64,000 nucleotides of DNA from JdFR-22 sp964534325 (GCA_964534325.1 CAZHOR010000008.1:46538-110537); one strand, 5' to 3'. Numbered from the stretch's first letter, positions 9,035 through 17,223 are shown. The notes: generated by a model not told the origin, from the letters alone. A program made the numbers and translations.

Positions 9035-9121
9035 AACTCACCCTTCTTCATGGTTATAATAATGAAATATTGTAATGTAGATTTGGATGCCCAATTATTA
9101 AGAGTTACTCAATTGGACATA

Positions 9122-9156
9122 ATGAGGAGGGAAAGGGGGGGTTGAGAACCCCTCAT
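9122..9156. other. Intergenic hairpin between the TPR gene and hemD
   Basis: GGGGTT (9138-9143) and AACCCC (9147-9152) can pair around GAG, and ATGAGG (9122-9127) is complementary to CCTCAT (9151-9156), giving an alternative longer pairing. It lies in the 262-nt divergent gap. Function unknown; it could be a protein-binding site or part of a short RNA. Confidence 0.4.
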
Positions 9157-9263
9157 AATGTGAAATTGATAATGGAGAGAATAGAAATTGATTCGAATGA
9201 ATATTATGGGAGCAGAACCGTTCAGAGTATTTACTTAATAGAGAATAATCCTTATTGGAAAGC

Positions 9264-9273
9264 AAATATATAT
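9264..9273 (+). promoter_or_regulatory. TATA box for hemD
   Basis: AAATATATAT is centred about 28 nt upstream of the hemD ATG at 9297. That spacing would place the transcription start at or next to the start codon, so hemD is likely a leaderless message; no ribosome binding site is seen. Confidence 0.55.
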
Positions 9274-9296
9274 GCTGAGGTTTAAAGTGAATTAAT

Positions 9297-10016
9297 ATGA
9301 AGATTGCCGTGCTCCGACCAAGAGAATACATTCAGCAGACCCTGGATATATTCCCTGCCGATATGGAAGTCATTCCGGTCCCATTCCTCAAAATAAATGT
9401 CAATGCAGAAGGAATTGAGGAATTAAAGAATTTGAACCATTTTGATGTCGCTGTGGTGACCAGTCAGACTGCTGCCAGGATCATATCAGATTACTCGCAC
9501 ATTTTAAAACATAAAAGAGTGATCGCCATCGGGAAGAAAACGGCTGAAGCATTGTCCAGATATGGGATCGAGGCCGAAATACCGGAAAAATTTGACTCTC
9601 AAACAGTATATAACCAGTATAAAGACGAATTGGAAAATCTTCGGGTTGTGCTTTTGAGGAGCAATAGAGGCGATCCCGTTCTGTTAAAACTAAATGATGT
9701 TGCCCGGGTGGAGGAAGTGGTCCTCTACACCATTGAAAAAGAATGGGGAGAGGAGCAAAAAAGGCTCTTGAACATGATCAGAGATAAAGAGGTAGATGCT
9801 ATAGTCTTCTCCAGCAGTATGATGGTCAAAAGCTTTATGGGTCTGGCAGAGGAGATGAAAATAACGCAAGAATTGATCGAATGCTTAACCCGGGTCTGGG
9901 TGATAGCTATCGGACCTCCAACTGCCAAGATGCTTAAAGAATATGGTGTGGAGGCGGAAATGCCTGAAGAATATACTTTTAACGGTATAGTTAAATTACT
10001 ATCCAGCTTAAAATAA
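9297..10016 (+). CDS. hemD: Uroporphyrinogen-III synthase
   Basis: A 239-residue protein of the HemD fold: two alternating alpha/beta domains, with signatures VAVVTSQTAARIISDY in the first half and DAIVFSSSMMVKSFMGL and VWVIAIGPPTAKMLKEYGVEAE in the second. It closes and inverts ring D of hydroxymethylbilane to uroporphyrinogen III, the branch point to corrinoids, F430 and siroheme. Sequence identity in this family is low, but length and motif positions agree. It supplies the tetrapyrrole pathway that the corrinoid genes further on complement by salvage. Confidence 0.85.
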   Translation: MKIAVLRPREYIQQTLDIFPADMEVIPVPFLKINVNAEGIEELKNLNHFDVAVVTSQTAARIISDYSHILKHKRVIAIGKKTAEALSRYGIEAEIPEKFDSQTVYNQYKDELENLRVVLLRSNRGDPVLLKLNDVARVEEVVLYTIEKEWGEEQKRLLNMIRDKEVDAIVFSSSMMVKSFMGLAEEMKITQELIECLTRVWVIAIGPPTAKMLKEYGVEAEMPEEYTFNGIVKLLSSLK

Positions 10017-10074
10017 TTGATTAAAAGATGATTAAATGAATAAGTTAGATAAGTTAGGAAATGGATAGGGGGTG

Positions 10075-10254
10075 ATGGGTCTGTATCTGAGTTGTCCTCA
10101 ATGCAATAACGATACCTTCAAAATAAGGGATAGAAAAGCTGAATGCACCAAATGCGGCAATATCGTATACATATGTGAAGGTCGCAAGCCGGAGCCCCCG
10201 GAACATCCGGAACCAGTCCCACCCAGCAAACCTCAAGAGTACTGGTACAGGTGA
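10075..10254 (+). CDS. Small zinc-ribbon protein
   Basis: A 59-residue protein with two CxxC knuckles, CPQC near residue 7 and CTKCG near residue 24, forming one zinc ribbon, followed by a proline-rich tail (PEPPEHPEPVPPSKP). Such proteins may bind nucleic acid or a protein partner; no function can be assigned. ATG 10075 follows a GGGGGT site; a GTG at 10072 is the alternative. Its TGA lies 4 nt before the aroA start and its end carries the aroA ribosome binding site, so the two are probably translationally coupled. Confidence 0.8.
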   Translation: MGLYLSCPQCNNDTFKIRDRKAECTKCGNIVYICEGRKPEPPEHPEPVPPSKPQEYWYR

Positions 10255-10258
10255 GATC

Positions 10259-11536
10259 ATGGATGTGATGGTCAGAAAAAGTGAGCTGCAAGGTAAGGCT
10301 ACTCCCCCACCATCCAAGAGCTATACTCATAGAGCTCTGATCTCCGCATCTCTTTCTCCCATGGCCAGAATTAAAAACCCCCTTATCTCTGAAGATACTA
10401 TTGCCACCCTCAATTTTTGCCGGTTCATGGGGGCTGAAGTGCAGAGGACATGTGAAGGCTTGCTGATGGGGGGAGCGAACCCCCACAGAGCCGAGGGATA
10501 CCTGTATTTAGCAAACTCCGGCACTACCCTCAGAATCGCTCTGGGACTGATATCGCTGTCCAGGGGATGTAAATACACCGTTGCAGATGGTGACGACTCC
10601 CTGAGGAAAAGACCTAATGAGCAGTTGATCAGAGCCTTGAAGTATCTTGGGGCGGATATAAGGGGGTCTGGAAACTATGAGGTGCCTCTATGGGTTAGGG
10701 GAGTTATAAAAGGGGAGGGGATAGAGATGAGTGCCGATAGCTCTCAATATGTCTCATCTCTACTCTATGCCCTCCCCCTCGCATATGGGGATTCTACTCT
10801 TAAGTTAACATCAACGAAATCAAAACCGTATATTGACATAAGCTTACACGTCCTGAAGGAGAGCGGAATTGAAATTGAAGTTGAAGAGCAGGAAGGTACT
10901 TACATTTACCACATCCCTCAGGATCAGGATTATCGCCTAAGAGGCTTTGAAGTTCCAGCAGATTTCTCTTCTGCAAGCTATCTTATAGCCGCTGGCCTGC
11001 TGGGAGGTAGAGTAAAGATAAACAATATCTTTAACTCCATGCAGGGAGACAAAGTTGTAGTGGATGCGATCAAAGAGATGGGTGGTAAAGTCTCTTGGAA
11101 TAAAGAGAAAGGTGTTCTGGATGTGGAAAGATCCGAACTGGAAGGAATAGAATTCGATGGGGGTAACTCTCCAGACCTCGTGCCGGCAATAGCTGTTCTG
11201 GCAGCAGTAGCTAAAGGCAGGTCCAGAATATATAACGCTGCTCACTTGAGAATGAAAGAAATAGACAGGATAGAAGGGATTTGCAGGAACTTGAGGGCTC
11301 TGGGTATTGAAGCCAGAGAGACAGAGGATGGCATGGAAATTGAAGGCGGCAGCATCAAAGGAGGTACCGTAAATTCATATGGGGACCACCGAATGGCTCT
11401 GGCATTCTCCCTTCTGGGCCTGATGGGCGGTAAAGAAGTAAGAGTAAAGAATGCGGAGGCAGTCTCCGTTTCTTATCCAGGATTTTTTAATGTTTTAAGG
11501 TCACTTGGAGCTAATTTAAGCACAAGAGGGAATTGA
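10259..11536 (+). CDS. aroA: 3-phosphoshikimate 1-carboxyvinyltransferase (EPSP synthase)
   Basis: A 425-residue enzyme that joins phosphoenolpyruvate and shikimate 3-phosphate. Visible family motifs are the N-terminal PPPSKSYTHRALISASLS, the NSGTTLRIALGL loop, and near the C-terminus LRMKEIDRIEGI and YGDHRMALAFSLLGL. ATG 10259 fits the family's short N-terminus and follows AGGTGA at 10249-10254; the open frame extends further upstream but overlaps the zinc-ribbon gene. AroC follows after 1 nt, so the last two steps to chorismate are co-transcribed. Confidence 0.95.
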   Translation: MDVMVRKSELQGKATPPPSKSYTHRALISASLSPMARIKNPLISEDTIATLNFCRFMGAEVQRTCEGLLMGGANPHRAEGYLYLANSGTTLRIALGLISLSRGCKYTVADGDDSLRKRPNEQLIRALKYLGADIRGSGNYEVPLWVRGVIKGEGIEMSADSSQYVSSLLYALPLAYGDSTLKLTSTKSKPYIDISLHVLKESGIEIEVEEQEGTYIYHIPQDQDYRLRGFEVPADFSSASYLIAAGLLGGRVKINNIFNSMQGDKVVVDAIKEMGGKVSWNKEKGVLDVERSELEGIEFDGGNSPDLVPAIAVLAAVAKGRSRIYNAAHLRMKEIDRIEGICRNLRALGIEARETEDGMEIEGGSIKGGTVNSYGDHRMALAFSLLGLMGGKEVRVKNAEAVSVSYPGFFNVLRSLGANLSTRGN

Positions 11537-11537
11537 A

Positions 11538-12626
11538 ATGACTGGTAGTGTTTTGGGACAAATATTCAGGACCATCACGTGGGGTGAGAGTCATGGAAGA
11601 GCAGTTGGATGCGTAGTAGAAGGCTGTCCCTCTGGCTTGACCCTTAATGAGGAGGATATCCAAAAGGAGCTGGATAGAAGAAGACCGGGAGGGAGGTTAG
11701 CCTCCTCTCGAAAAGAAAAGGATAAGGCAGAGATCCTTTCAGGAGTTTTTGAGAACAGGGCTACAGGAACCCCCATTTCTTTACTCGTATGGAACAAGGA
11801 TGTCGATTCAAAATCATATGAAAAATTCAAGGACCTGTTCAGGCCGGGTCACGCCGATTATACCTACTTTGCGAAATATGGGATAAGAGACTGGAGAGGA
11901 GGAGGCAGAGCCTCGGCCAGAGAAACAGTGGGCAGGGTAGCGGCAGGAGCTATAGCCAAAAAGATATTGAAGAATTTTGGAGTGTCTGTAGGAGGTTATT
12001 CTAAGGAGATAGCAGGGATAAAATGCGAGCCTCCATGGGACTTCGAAGAGAACATCCAGAGAGCTGAATCGAATGAATTGAGATGTCCTGATGAAACTGC
12101 AGCGAAACAAATGGAAGAAAAGATTATTGAAGCCAGAAAAGAGGGAGACAGTGTGGGAGGCATTGCAGAGATAGTAGTGAAGAACCCTCCAGCAGGATTG
12201 GGTGAGCCTGTATTCAACAAGCTGGATGCTTACCTCGCATATGCCATCATGAGCGTACCGGCAGTTAAGGGTATAGAGATCGGTGCAGGTTTCGAGGCAG
12301 CCCGCATGAGGGGTAGTGAGGACAATGATAACCTGACTGTGGACAAAGGAGATATCGGGTTCGAGACCAATAACTCCGGGGGCATACTGGGAGGAATATC
12401 CAATGGAGAGGATATCGTCTTGAGAGCAGCAATAAAGCCCACTCCATCCATATCCAGAACACAGAAAACCGTTAACTACAGGAAGATGGAGGAGGAAGAA
12501 ATAGAGGTCAAGGGCAGACACGATCCCTGCATTGTGCCCCGGGCCGTTCCTGTGCTGGAAGCCATGACAGCTCTGGTGATAACCGATTGCATGATGATGC
12601 AGAGGCTAATTCCCCGATTCGTATAG
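11538..12626 (+). CDS. aroC: Chorismate synthase
   Basis: A 362-residue enzyme eliminating phosphate from EPSP with reduced FMN. Signatures include the start GQIFRTITWGESHGRAVGCV, RPGHADYTYFAKYGIRDWRG and RGGGRASARETVGRVAAGA, NNSGGILGGISNGEDIVLRA and RHDPCIVPRAVPV. Length is normal. It follows aroA almost directly. The last 21 nt overlap the end of the convergent HEAT-repeat gene. Confidence 0.96.
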   Translation: MTGSVLGQIFRTITWGESHGRAVGCVVEGCPSGLTLNEEDIQKELDRRRPGGRLASSRKEKDKAEILSGVFENRATGTPISLLVWNKDVDSKSYEKFKDLFRPGHADYTYFAKYGIRDWRGGGRASARETVGRVAAGAIAKKILKNFGVSVGGYSKEIAGIKCEPPWDFEENIQRAESNELRCPDETAAKQMEEKIIEARKEGDSVGGIAEIVVKNPPAGLGEPVFNKLDAYLAYAIMSVPAVKGIEIGAGFEAARMRGSEDNDNLTVDKGDIGFETNNSGGILGGISNGEDIVLRAAIKPTPSISRTQKTVNYRKMEEEEIEVKGRHDPCIVPRAVPVLEAMTALVITDCMMMQRLIPRFV

Positions 12627-13142
12627 AGCTTCCCGGGTTTTCCATAACTTCTGGTTGTCAGCTGAGATCTTTTTCAGAGCTTCCAGAGCCACATATTGAA
12701 CATAAGAACTCCTGTCATCCAGTAATTTGGATAGATAGGGGGCTGCCTTTTCTGCAAAATGGCTGTATTTGCTTCCGATAAGCCCCGCAGCTTCAGCGGC
12801 TCTGTGCCTCACCCAGGGACAATCATCGTCCATCAAATCTATTATCTTCTCTTCTGAATAATACATCCTGCCCAGAAAATGAGCTGCGTGCCCCCTTACC
12901 CATTTGTTCTGGTCATGGAGGGCCCTCAAAAAAGTGTTGACAATATAGTCCTTTTCCTGCAATCCGTTTTCAGCATTCTCAGTAATTCTGCCCAGAGCAT
13001 AAACCGCTCGTATCCTAACCTGCCCATCTTCATTCTCCATTAGCCGTATAAGTTCTGGGACAAGGTCTTTGTTTATCCCTAACTCCTCAAATTCTTTTTT
13101 GTATTTCTTGCTATTGACGTATTTCTCCAGCTGGGATTGCAT
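12606..13142 (-). CDS. HEAT-repeat protein
   Basis: A 178-residue protein with four to five HEAT-like helical pairs, for example VRIRAVYALGRI, WVRGHAAHFLGRM, WVRHRAAEAAGLIG and YVQYVALEALKKI. These resemble PBS-lyase-type HEAT repeats and form a short solenoid for protein-protein contact. No enzymatic motif is visible. It converges on aroC with a 21-nt overlap and is divergent from pyrH. Target unknown. Confidence 0.85.
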   Translation of the reverse strand: MQSQLEKYVNSKKYKKEFEELGINKDLVPELIRLMENEDGQVRIRAVYALGRITENAENGLQEKDYIVNTFLRALHDQNKWVRGHAAHFLGRMYYSEEKIIDLMDDDCPWVRHRAAEAAGLIGSKYSHFAEKAAPYLSKLLDDRSSYVQYVALEALKKISADNQKLWKTREALYESGN

Positions 13143-13238
13143 TAATCCATCCTCAACCTTTCACCTTAAAAATCTATATGTAGCAATCGATAGTAAACAG
13201 ATAGTAAAAGATATATGGGAAACGGAGGAGTTTGAACA

Positions 13239-13913
13239 ATGATAGTTGTCATTTCCGTAGGCGGCTCTGTTCTGATGAGCGATTTCAATTCCAGTAGAGT
13301 TAAAGATTTTGCCGCAGAGATCGAGAAGCTGGCTACTGAACACCAGGTTTTCGTAGTGGTGGGAGGCGGAAAGGTAGCCAGAGAATACATCAAGCTGGTC
13401 AGAGAGCTGGGAGGAGATGAAACCTCCTGTGATTATGTGGGTATTGATGTGACCAGAATGAATGCTACCGTGCTTGCTTCGGGCATAAAGGGGGCTTCCA
13501 GAAAGATACCCCATGATCTGAAGGATGCATACGAATATTCTTTGAACCACTCTGTAGTGATTATGGGCGGAACGTTTCCTGGCCACACCACCGACGCCGT
13601 GGCAGCCCTACTTGCAGAGTATGTTAACGCCGATATCTTTCTTAATGCCACTTCAGTAGATGGCGTTTACACTGCTGACCCATGGAAAGACGACGGAGCA
13701 TCCAGATTTGAAAAGATATCTACCAGGGATCTGGTGGAGATAGTATCGCAGGCAGAGGCCAACGCAGGAAGCAGTACAGTACTCGACTTGCTTGCAGCCA
13801 AGATTATAGACAGGAGCAAAATAAAGACCGTAGTATTTCTGGGCAAGCCAGAGAACATTAAAAAGGCACTTAAGGGAGAGATAGAAGGTATCGGAACCGT
13901 AATCGAACCTTGA
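13239..13913 (+). CDS. pyrH: UMP kinase, archaeal type
   Basis: A 224-residue amino-acid-kinase-fold enzyme that phosphorylates UMP to UDP. Motifs are VISVGGSVLMS at the N-terminus, VVVGGGKVAREYI, DYVGIDVTRMNA, and the C-terminal VDGVYTADPWKDD region. Archaeal UMP kinases are of this length and lack the bacterial N-terminal extension. GGAGGA at about 13225-13230 is the ribosome binding site. A 10-bp perfect hairpin downstream (13957-13983) may end the transcript. Confidence 0.93.
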   Translation: MIVVISVGGSVLMSDFNSSRVKDFAAEIEKLATEHQVFVVVGGGKVAREYIKLVRELGGDETSCDYVGIDVTRMNATVLASGIKGASRKIPHDLKDAYEYSLNHSVVIMGGTFPGHTTDAVAALLAEYVNADIFLNATSVDGVYTADPWKDDGASRFEKISTRDLVEIVSQAEANAGSSTVLDLLAAKIIDRSKIKTVVFLGKPENIKKALKGEIEGIGTVIEP

Positions 13914-13956
13914 GCTAACCTTGAACTGTTATTGATTGCTTTAGTGGTAAATAATA

Positions 13957-13983
13957 GTGGTGGAACTCAAGTGGTTCCACCAC
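13957..13983. terminator. Perfect inverted repeat downstream of pyrH
   Basis: GTGGTGGAAC (13957-13966) and GTTCCACCAC (13974-13983) form a 10-bp stem with a 7-base loop. No U-run follows directly, so it may be a processing or pausing element or a protein-binding site rather than a classical terminator. Confidence 0.4.
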
Positions 13984-13999
13984 AGCGACAAGTGGTGGC

Positions 14000-14047
14000 C
14001 GGATGTCCGCATGGTTGGATATCGGATGGATATCGGTCGGATTCCGG
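14000..14047. repeat. 11-bp-phased short repeats
   Basis: GGATATCGG occurs at 14017-14025 and 14028-14036, and GGATTCCGG at 14039-14047, exactly 11 bp apart; CGGATGTCCG at 14000-14009 is a related palindrome. Spacing of about one helical turn suggests cooperative protein binding on one DNA face. The bound factor is unknown. Confidence 0.55.
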
Positions 14048-14166
14048 TTGATAGTGTATATTTTTTAATAAAACAAATAGCTGTCGAGTGGTGTGAAAGT
14101 GAATTAAATTTGGTACCCCAACCTAATTCTTCGAATAGACTATTTTCTCATACGCATATAAGCAAA

Positions 14167-14216
14167 ATTTAAATACATCTTGTTATAACGTAATGTTAGT
14201 AACCAAAAGTGGTTAA
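14167..14216 (+). promoter_or_regulatory. hsp20 promoter with inverted-repeat operator candidate
   Basis: TTTAAATA at about 14168-14175 is a TATA box. About 20-35 nt downstream, over the expected transcription start, lies TAACCA-AAAG-TGGTTA (about 14199-14214), a perfect 6-bp inverted repeat, followed by a second AACCAAAA. The arrangement resembles repressor-controlled archaeal heat-shock promoters such as the HSR1 type of Archaeoglobus (CTAAC-N5-GTTAG). The regulator is inferred, not seen. Confidence 0.5.
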
Positions 14217-14258
14217 CCAAAACTCTATGTTAAAAAATAGTAGAGAGGTGTGAAAAAT

Positions 14259-14828
14259 ATGGACTGTAACGATGATAGATGCAATCCCTGGAGGAGAGGG
14301 AATTTGAATAGGAACAGATTCACCGACCTGTTCGGCGGATTTGGAGATTTTGACGAGATGTACGAAAGAATGCTTAAAGAATTCACTCAAACCTTCAAGA
14401 ACCCGGAGCTGGGAGCCGGACCATATGTATGGGGCTTCTCAGTGAAATTAGGGCCAGATGGCAAGCCAGAGATTAAGGAATTCGGTAATAGACCAGGATT
14501 AGATGAGGAGCAGCCGACCGAGGGGACAGAGGTAACTGAAGGAATGCAAGGCGCTCGCAAACCCTTAATAGATGTCATGGAAGGCGAAGAGGAAGTCAAC
14601 GTCATCGCAGAGATGCCTGGGGTTAATAAAGAAGATATTCACGTTGATGCATCTGAGACCAGTGTTGAAGTAACTGCAGAGACAGAAGACAGGAAATATC
14701 ATGAAGTAGTGGACTTTGGAGCCGAAGTGATTCCTGACTCTGCACAGGCGAAGTATAACAATGGTGTTCTGGAGATAGTCTTCAAGAGAAAACACAAAGA
14801 AGAGAAGAAAAAGATCAACATCGACTAA
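14259..14828 (+). CDS. hsp20: Small heat-shock protein, Hsp20/alpha-crystallin family
   Basis: A 189-residue chaperone with a long N-terminal arm (about residues 1-100) rich in glycine, phenylalanine and acidic residues, then the alpha-crystallin domain (PLIDVMEGEEEVNVIAEMPG to NNGVLEIVFKRK). It holds unfolding proteins in oligomers. The C-terminus (KKKINID) lacks a clear I-x-I oligomerisation motif apart from KINI. ATG 14259 follows GAGAGGTG at 14243-14250. A T-rich stretch follows the gene. Confidence 0.92.
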   Translation: MDCNDDRCNPWRRGNLNRNRFTDLFGGFGDFDEMYERMLKEFTQTFKNPELGAGPYVWGFSVKLGPDGKPEIKEFGNRPGLDEEQPTEGTEVTEGMQGARKPLIDVMEGEEEVNVIAEMPGVNKEDIHVDASETSVEVTAETEDRKYHEVVDFGAEVIPDSAQAKYNNGVLEIVFKRKHKEEKKKINID

Positions 14829-14833
14829 TCCTC

Positions 14834-14850
14834 ATTTTCTTTTTTATTTT
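14834..14850 (+). terminator. T-rich terminator after hsp20
   Basis: A run with ATTTTCTTTTTTATTTT directly after the hsp20 stop matches the oligo-T signals that end archaeal transcripts. No hairpin is needed or seen. Confidence 0.55.
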
Positions 14851-14965
14851 AATCATTTAAGTCGATCTAAAAGTTGGGAAAATAAACTTATGTTCAAAGC
14901 AATTAACAACAGAAAGTAATTAGCAAATCAATCTTCTTTTTGTGGTTGATTGAAGAACTGCAGGA

Positions 14966-15229
14966 TTATGAGCAGGTTATGAGCAGGTTAGAATAATCCC
15001 AAAGAAGCTTTACAAATTCCTCTACGCTCAGTTCGGCCTGATTTAATATAATTCTGAGAGTCCCTTTTTTTAGTGAAGAATGTAAAGGTACAGTTACTTT
15101 AATTGTCCTTGTTTCAGTTCTCTTCTCCATTCTGACGTGACTGCCTCTCTGTCTTACGGCTATAAACCCAGCTCTTGATAATGCCTTGATAGTCTTCTCT
15201 CCAGAAACTACGGGCAGCTTGAAAGGCAA
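14966..15229 (-). CDS. hicA: HicA-family toxin (mRNA interferase)
   Basis: An 87-residue protein of the YcfA/HicA double-stranded-RNA-binding-like fold. Residues 1-60 show the family pattern PVVSGEKTIKALSRAGF, then RQRGSHVRM with the catalytic-type histidine at residue 31, and VTVPLHSSLKKGTLRIILNQ. HicA toxins cleave mRNA and are held inactive by HicB. It lies 20 nt downstream of hicB in the same direction, the HicB-first order. The C-terminal 15 residues extend past the usual end. Confidence 0.88.
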   Translation of the reverse strand: MPFKLPVVSGEKTIKALSRAGFIAVRQRGSHVRMEKRTETRTIKVTVPLHSSLKKGTLRIILNQAELSVEEFVKLLWDYSNLLITCS

Positions 15230-15249
15230 CTAACCACCAATTTAAAAAA

Positions 15250-15462
15250 TCAGAGATTAACTTCAACTACTTCAGCTTTCTTATCTTGGGTCTCTGCTTC
15301 AATTTCAGCGTCATCAATATCAAGATAGAGTTCTATTGCCTCGGTTATATTCTCTATCGCTTCTTTTTTACTCTCGCCCTGTGAAACACAGCCTGGTAGT
15401 GAAGGAACGTAGATAACATAGCCACCCTCCTCAGCTTCCTCAAGTATCACTTTGAATTTCAT
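15250..15462 (-). CDS. hicB: HicB-family antitoxin
   Basis: A 70-residue protein with the HicB partial RNase-H-like fold: IYVPSLPGCVSQGESKKEAIENITEAI. It has no added helix-turn-helix or ribbon-helix-helix at its C-terminus, unlike HicB proteins that regulate their own promoter, so autoregulation would need another DNA-binding surface. It precedes hicA and pairs with it. A short inverted repeat lies at its promoter. Confidence 0.88.
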   Translation of the reverse strand: MKFKVILEEAEEGGYVIYVPSLPGCVSQGESKKEAIENITEAIELYLDIDDAEIEAETQDKKAEVVEVNL

Positions 15463-15493
15463 AAGAAAAAATGGGCATGAGAAAGTTAAAAAA

Positions 15494-15518
15494 GTATTGT
15501 TGATAATACAATATAAAA
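15494..15518 (-). promoter_or_regulatory. hicBA promoter and inverted repeat
   Basis: On the minus strand TTTTATATT (15510-15518) is a TATA box; directly downstream GTATT (15494-15498) and AATAC (15505-15509) form an inverted repeat with a 6-base spacer near the expected transcription start. This is a plausible site for repression of the toxin-antitoxin operon. Confidence 0.45.
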
Positions 15519-15584
15519 CATCTTCACTGAGTACTTGAATCCAAGCACTTTGCCAAGTTTTGAGTTGAATTAAAGCTTAAAATA

Positions 15585-16514
15585 TTATTGGAAATGGTTA
15601 TAACCTTTAAACTCCACTCTTTCCTTACCACCATCCTCCAATTCTAAAATAACTCTACCTTCATCTCCTTCACCTTCACCCACTTCTCCGATAACGAACC
15701 CGTGGGTGCACTGTTCGGCGGTATATACCAGCTGGAAATCACCACCAGAATACAGAAATAATTCAAGGGCTTTGTCTTTATCGGCGTAGGTGGTTAAATG
15801 CTCTAATGGCAGCAATTCCTTTTTTATTACCATATCCACGGCGCTTTTTTTGGCCATGAGGTAGAGGGAGATAGCGAGGCTATCGCTTATATCCGTCATG
15901 GCTTTCGCGTTCTTGGATAGCTCTATTCCCTCTTCAACTCTGGGCTGAGGAGTATAAAGTGAAGAAGGAAAAGCGGTCTCACTCCTGTTTGTGCCTGAAA
16001 AGAGCTGTTCTAGGGTTATTTGTGCTTTACCCAGTGGTCCTGTCAGGCAGATTTTGTCACCTGGTTTTGCACCGCTCTGGGTTACAAACCTATCTGCTTC
16101 TCCTACGGCGAATCCCGAGATATACAGCTCATCGCCAAAATCTATGTCCCCGCCCACTACCGAGACATCATAGCGGTTTGCAAGCTCCTTAATTCCTTTG
16201 AATATTTCTTCATACTTTCCGTCCTTAAGGGCCGCGTCGTCAAGGGTTATGTTGAACAGGAAATGCAGAGGCTTTCCTCCACTTCCGGCGATATCGCTGA
16301 GGTTTACGGCCAGCGCCATGTACCCCATCTCTTTGGGGAGCATACCGGGTGGAAAATCGGTTTTCTGGTGGACGCAATCCGTAGTTAGCAGGACATTCTT
16401 CCCGCCTATGCTCACTACAGCACAGTCGTCTTCCCCAGATCCCATAAGGACGTCCTTTTTACCGCTCTCGAAGATTCGGGATGCTATTCTGATCACATCG
16501 AACTCGGATGTCAT
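15585..16514 (-). CDS. thiL: Thiamine-monophosphate kinase
   Basis: A 309-residue enzyme of the PurM/ThiL ATP-binding fold that phosphorylates thiamine monophosphate to the diphosphate cofactor. Motifs are GSGEDDCAVV near residue 26, LLTTDCVHQKTDF, GYMALAVNLSDIAGSGGKP, VVGGDIDFGD, and TDISDSLAISLYLM. Length is typical. It follows the Nep1 gene by 10 nt on the same strand, so the three genes 15585-17497 probably form one operon. Confidence 0.93.
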   Translation of the reverse strand: MTSEFDVIRIASRIFESGKKDVLMGSGEDDCAVVSIGGKNVLLTTDCVHQKTDFPPGMLPKEMGYMALAVNLSDIAGSGGKPLHFLFNITLDDAALKDGKYEEIFKGIKELANRYDVSVVGGDIDFGDELYISGFAVGEADRFVTQSGAKPGDKICLTGPLGKAQITLEQLFSGTNRSETAFPSSLYTPQPRVEEGIELSKNAKAMTDISDSLAISLYLMAKKSAVDMVIKKELLPLEHLTTYADKDKALELFLYSGGDFQLVYTAEQCTHGFVIGEVGEGEGDEGRVILELEDGGKERVEFKGYNHFQ

Positions 16515-16524
16515 GACTTAAAAC

Positions 16525-17223
16525 CTACAATCCCTCTAAAATGCAAATGGCCCGGTTCAAGACGTAATTGCTGGTGAGAGCCCTCTCACCGAAAGAGACC
16601 TGAATAAAACCGTGTTTATCCAGTATATCTAAAGTGCTTTCTGTGTAATCTCCATGGGGAAAGCCGCCGACACATAACACTATATCTTCTTCGGCTTTAA
16701 CCCTTTCCTTAAGGTAGTCTTCTTGGTGTTCCCCATTCCCTCTCATAACGATCTTACTGCCTTCAACAGAGGATAGTAACTCATTCAGGGTAATGTCCAG
16801 CACTTCCATGAGCTTTTTATCTCCACCAGTGATCACCTGCTTCTCCAGCAGGCTCTCCATCAATCCTTTGAACCGATTGAAGTTTCTTGGCAGTCGGGTC
16901 TCACTGTTTACCCATATAATTTTGTCTTCAAGGGTGTGAACGTAAACTTCCATTTCAGTGGAGATGGGGGAATCCAGAGCGGATATCAAACAGAAATGAA
17001 CTATATCTGGTCTCCCCTTCTTCTTGCTGTCCTCCAGAGAAGAAATTGCAGGATAATGTATGGAATCGTCAAGAATGATCTTTCTGGCAGGCTTATTCCT
17101 TCTCCTGGAGTCTCTGGTTATGGACTCGTGAGATGATATGGAACTGGGGACCCTTTCAAGAGAAGACTCAAGCAGTATGAGCGTGTGCTTCTGCTTCTGA
17201 TCCTTCGTGTTTTCCGAATACAT
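16525..17223 (-). CDS. nep1: Ribosomal RNA pseudouridine N1-methyltransferase Nep1
   Basis: A 232-residue SPOUT-class protein, matching Nep1/Emg1, which methylates N1 of a pseudouridine in the 16S rRNA (position 914 in Methanocaldococcus numbering) and aids small-subunit assembly. Features are LILLESSLERVP near the start, PDIVHFCLISALDSPIS, the active-site-like RLPRNFNRFKGLMESLL, and the SAM-binding knot VLCVGGFPHGDY. ATG 17223 is the only good start, which makes the first 56 nt overlap the end of the upstream His-rich gene in another frame. Strong assignment. Confidence 0.92.
   Translation of the reverse strand: MYSENTKDQKQKHTLILLESSLERVPSSISSHESITRDSRRRNKPARKIILDDSIHYPAISSLEDSKKKGRPDIVHFCLISALDSPISTEMEVYVHTLEDKIIWVNSETRLPRNFNRFKGLMESLLEKQVITGGDKKLMEVLDITLNELLSSVEGSKIVMRGNGEHQEDYLKERVKAEEDIVLCVGGFPHGDYTESTLDILDKHGFIQVSFGERALTSNYVLNRAICILEGL

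Larger units (their letters stand above)
13914..14258. other. Intergenic region pyrH-hsp20, with hairpin, phased repeats and promoter
   Basis: No convincing gene lies in these 345 bases; a 71-codon frame with a GTG start has no family features. The region holds a 10-bp perfect hairpin, a set of GGATATCGG-type repeats spaced 11 bp, and the hsp20 promoter with an inverted repeat, each listed separately. Confidence 0.7.

Noticed and set aside
11814..12521. 235-codon minus-strand frame opposite aroC.
   Set aside because: Shadow of a clear aroC gene; composition is rich in Cys, Ser and Tyr without motifs.
13957..14172. 71-codon frame with GTG start between pyrH and hsp20.
   Set aside because: It begins inside a perfect hairpin, has no ribosome binding site and covers phased repeats; more likely non-coding.
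16020..16388. 122-codon plus-strand frame opposite thiL.
   Set aside because: Shadow of thiL; no ribosome binding site and no conserved motif.
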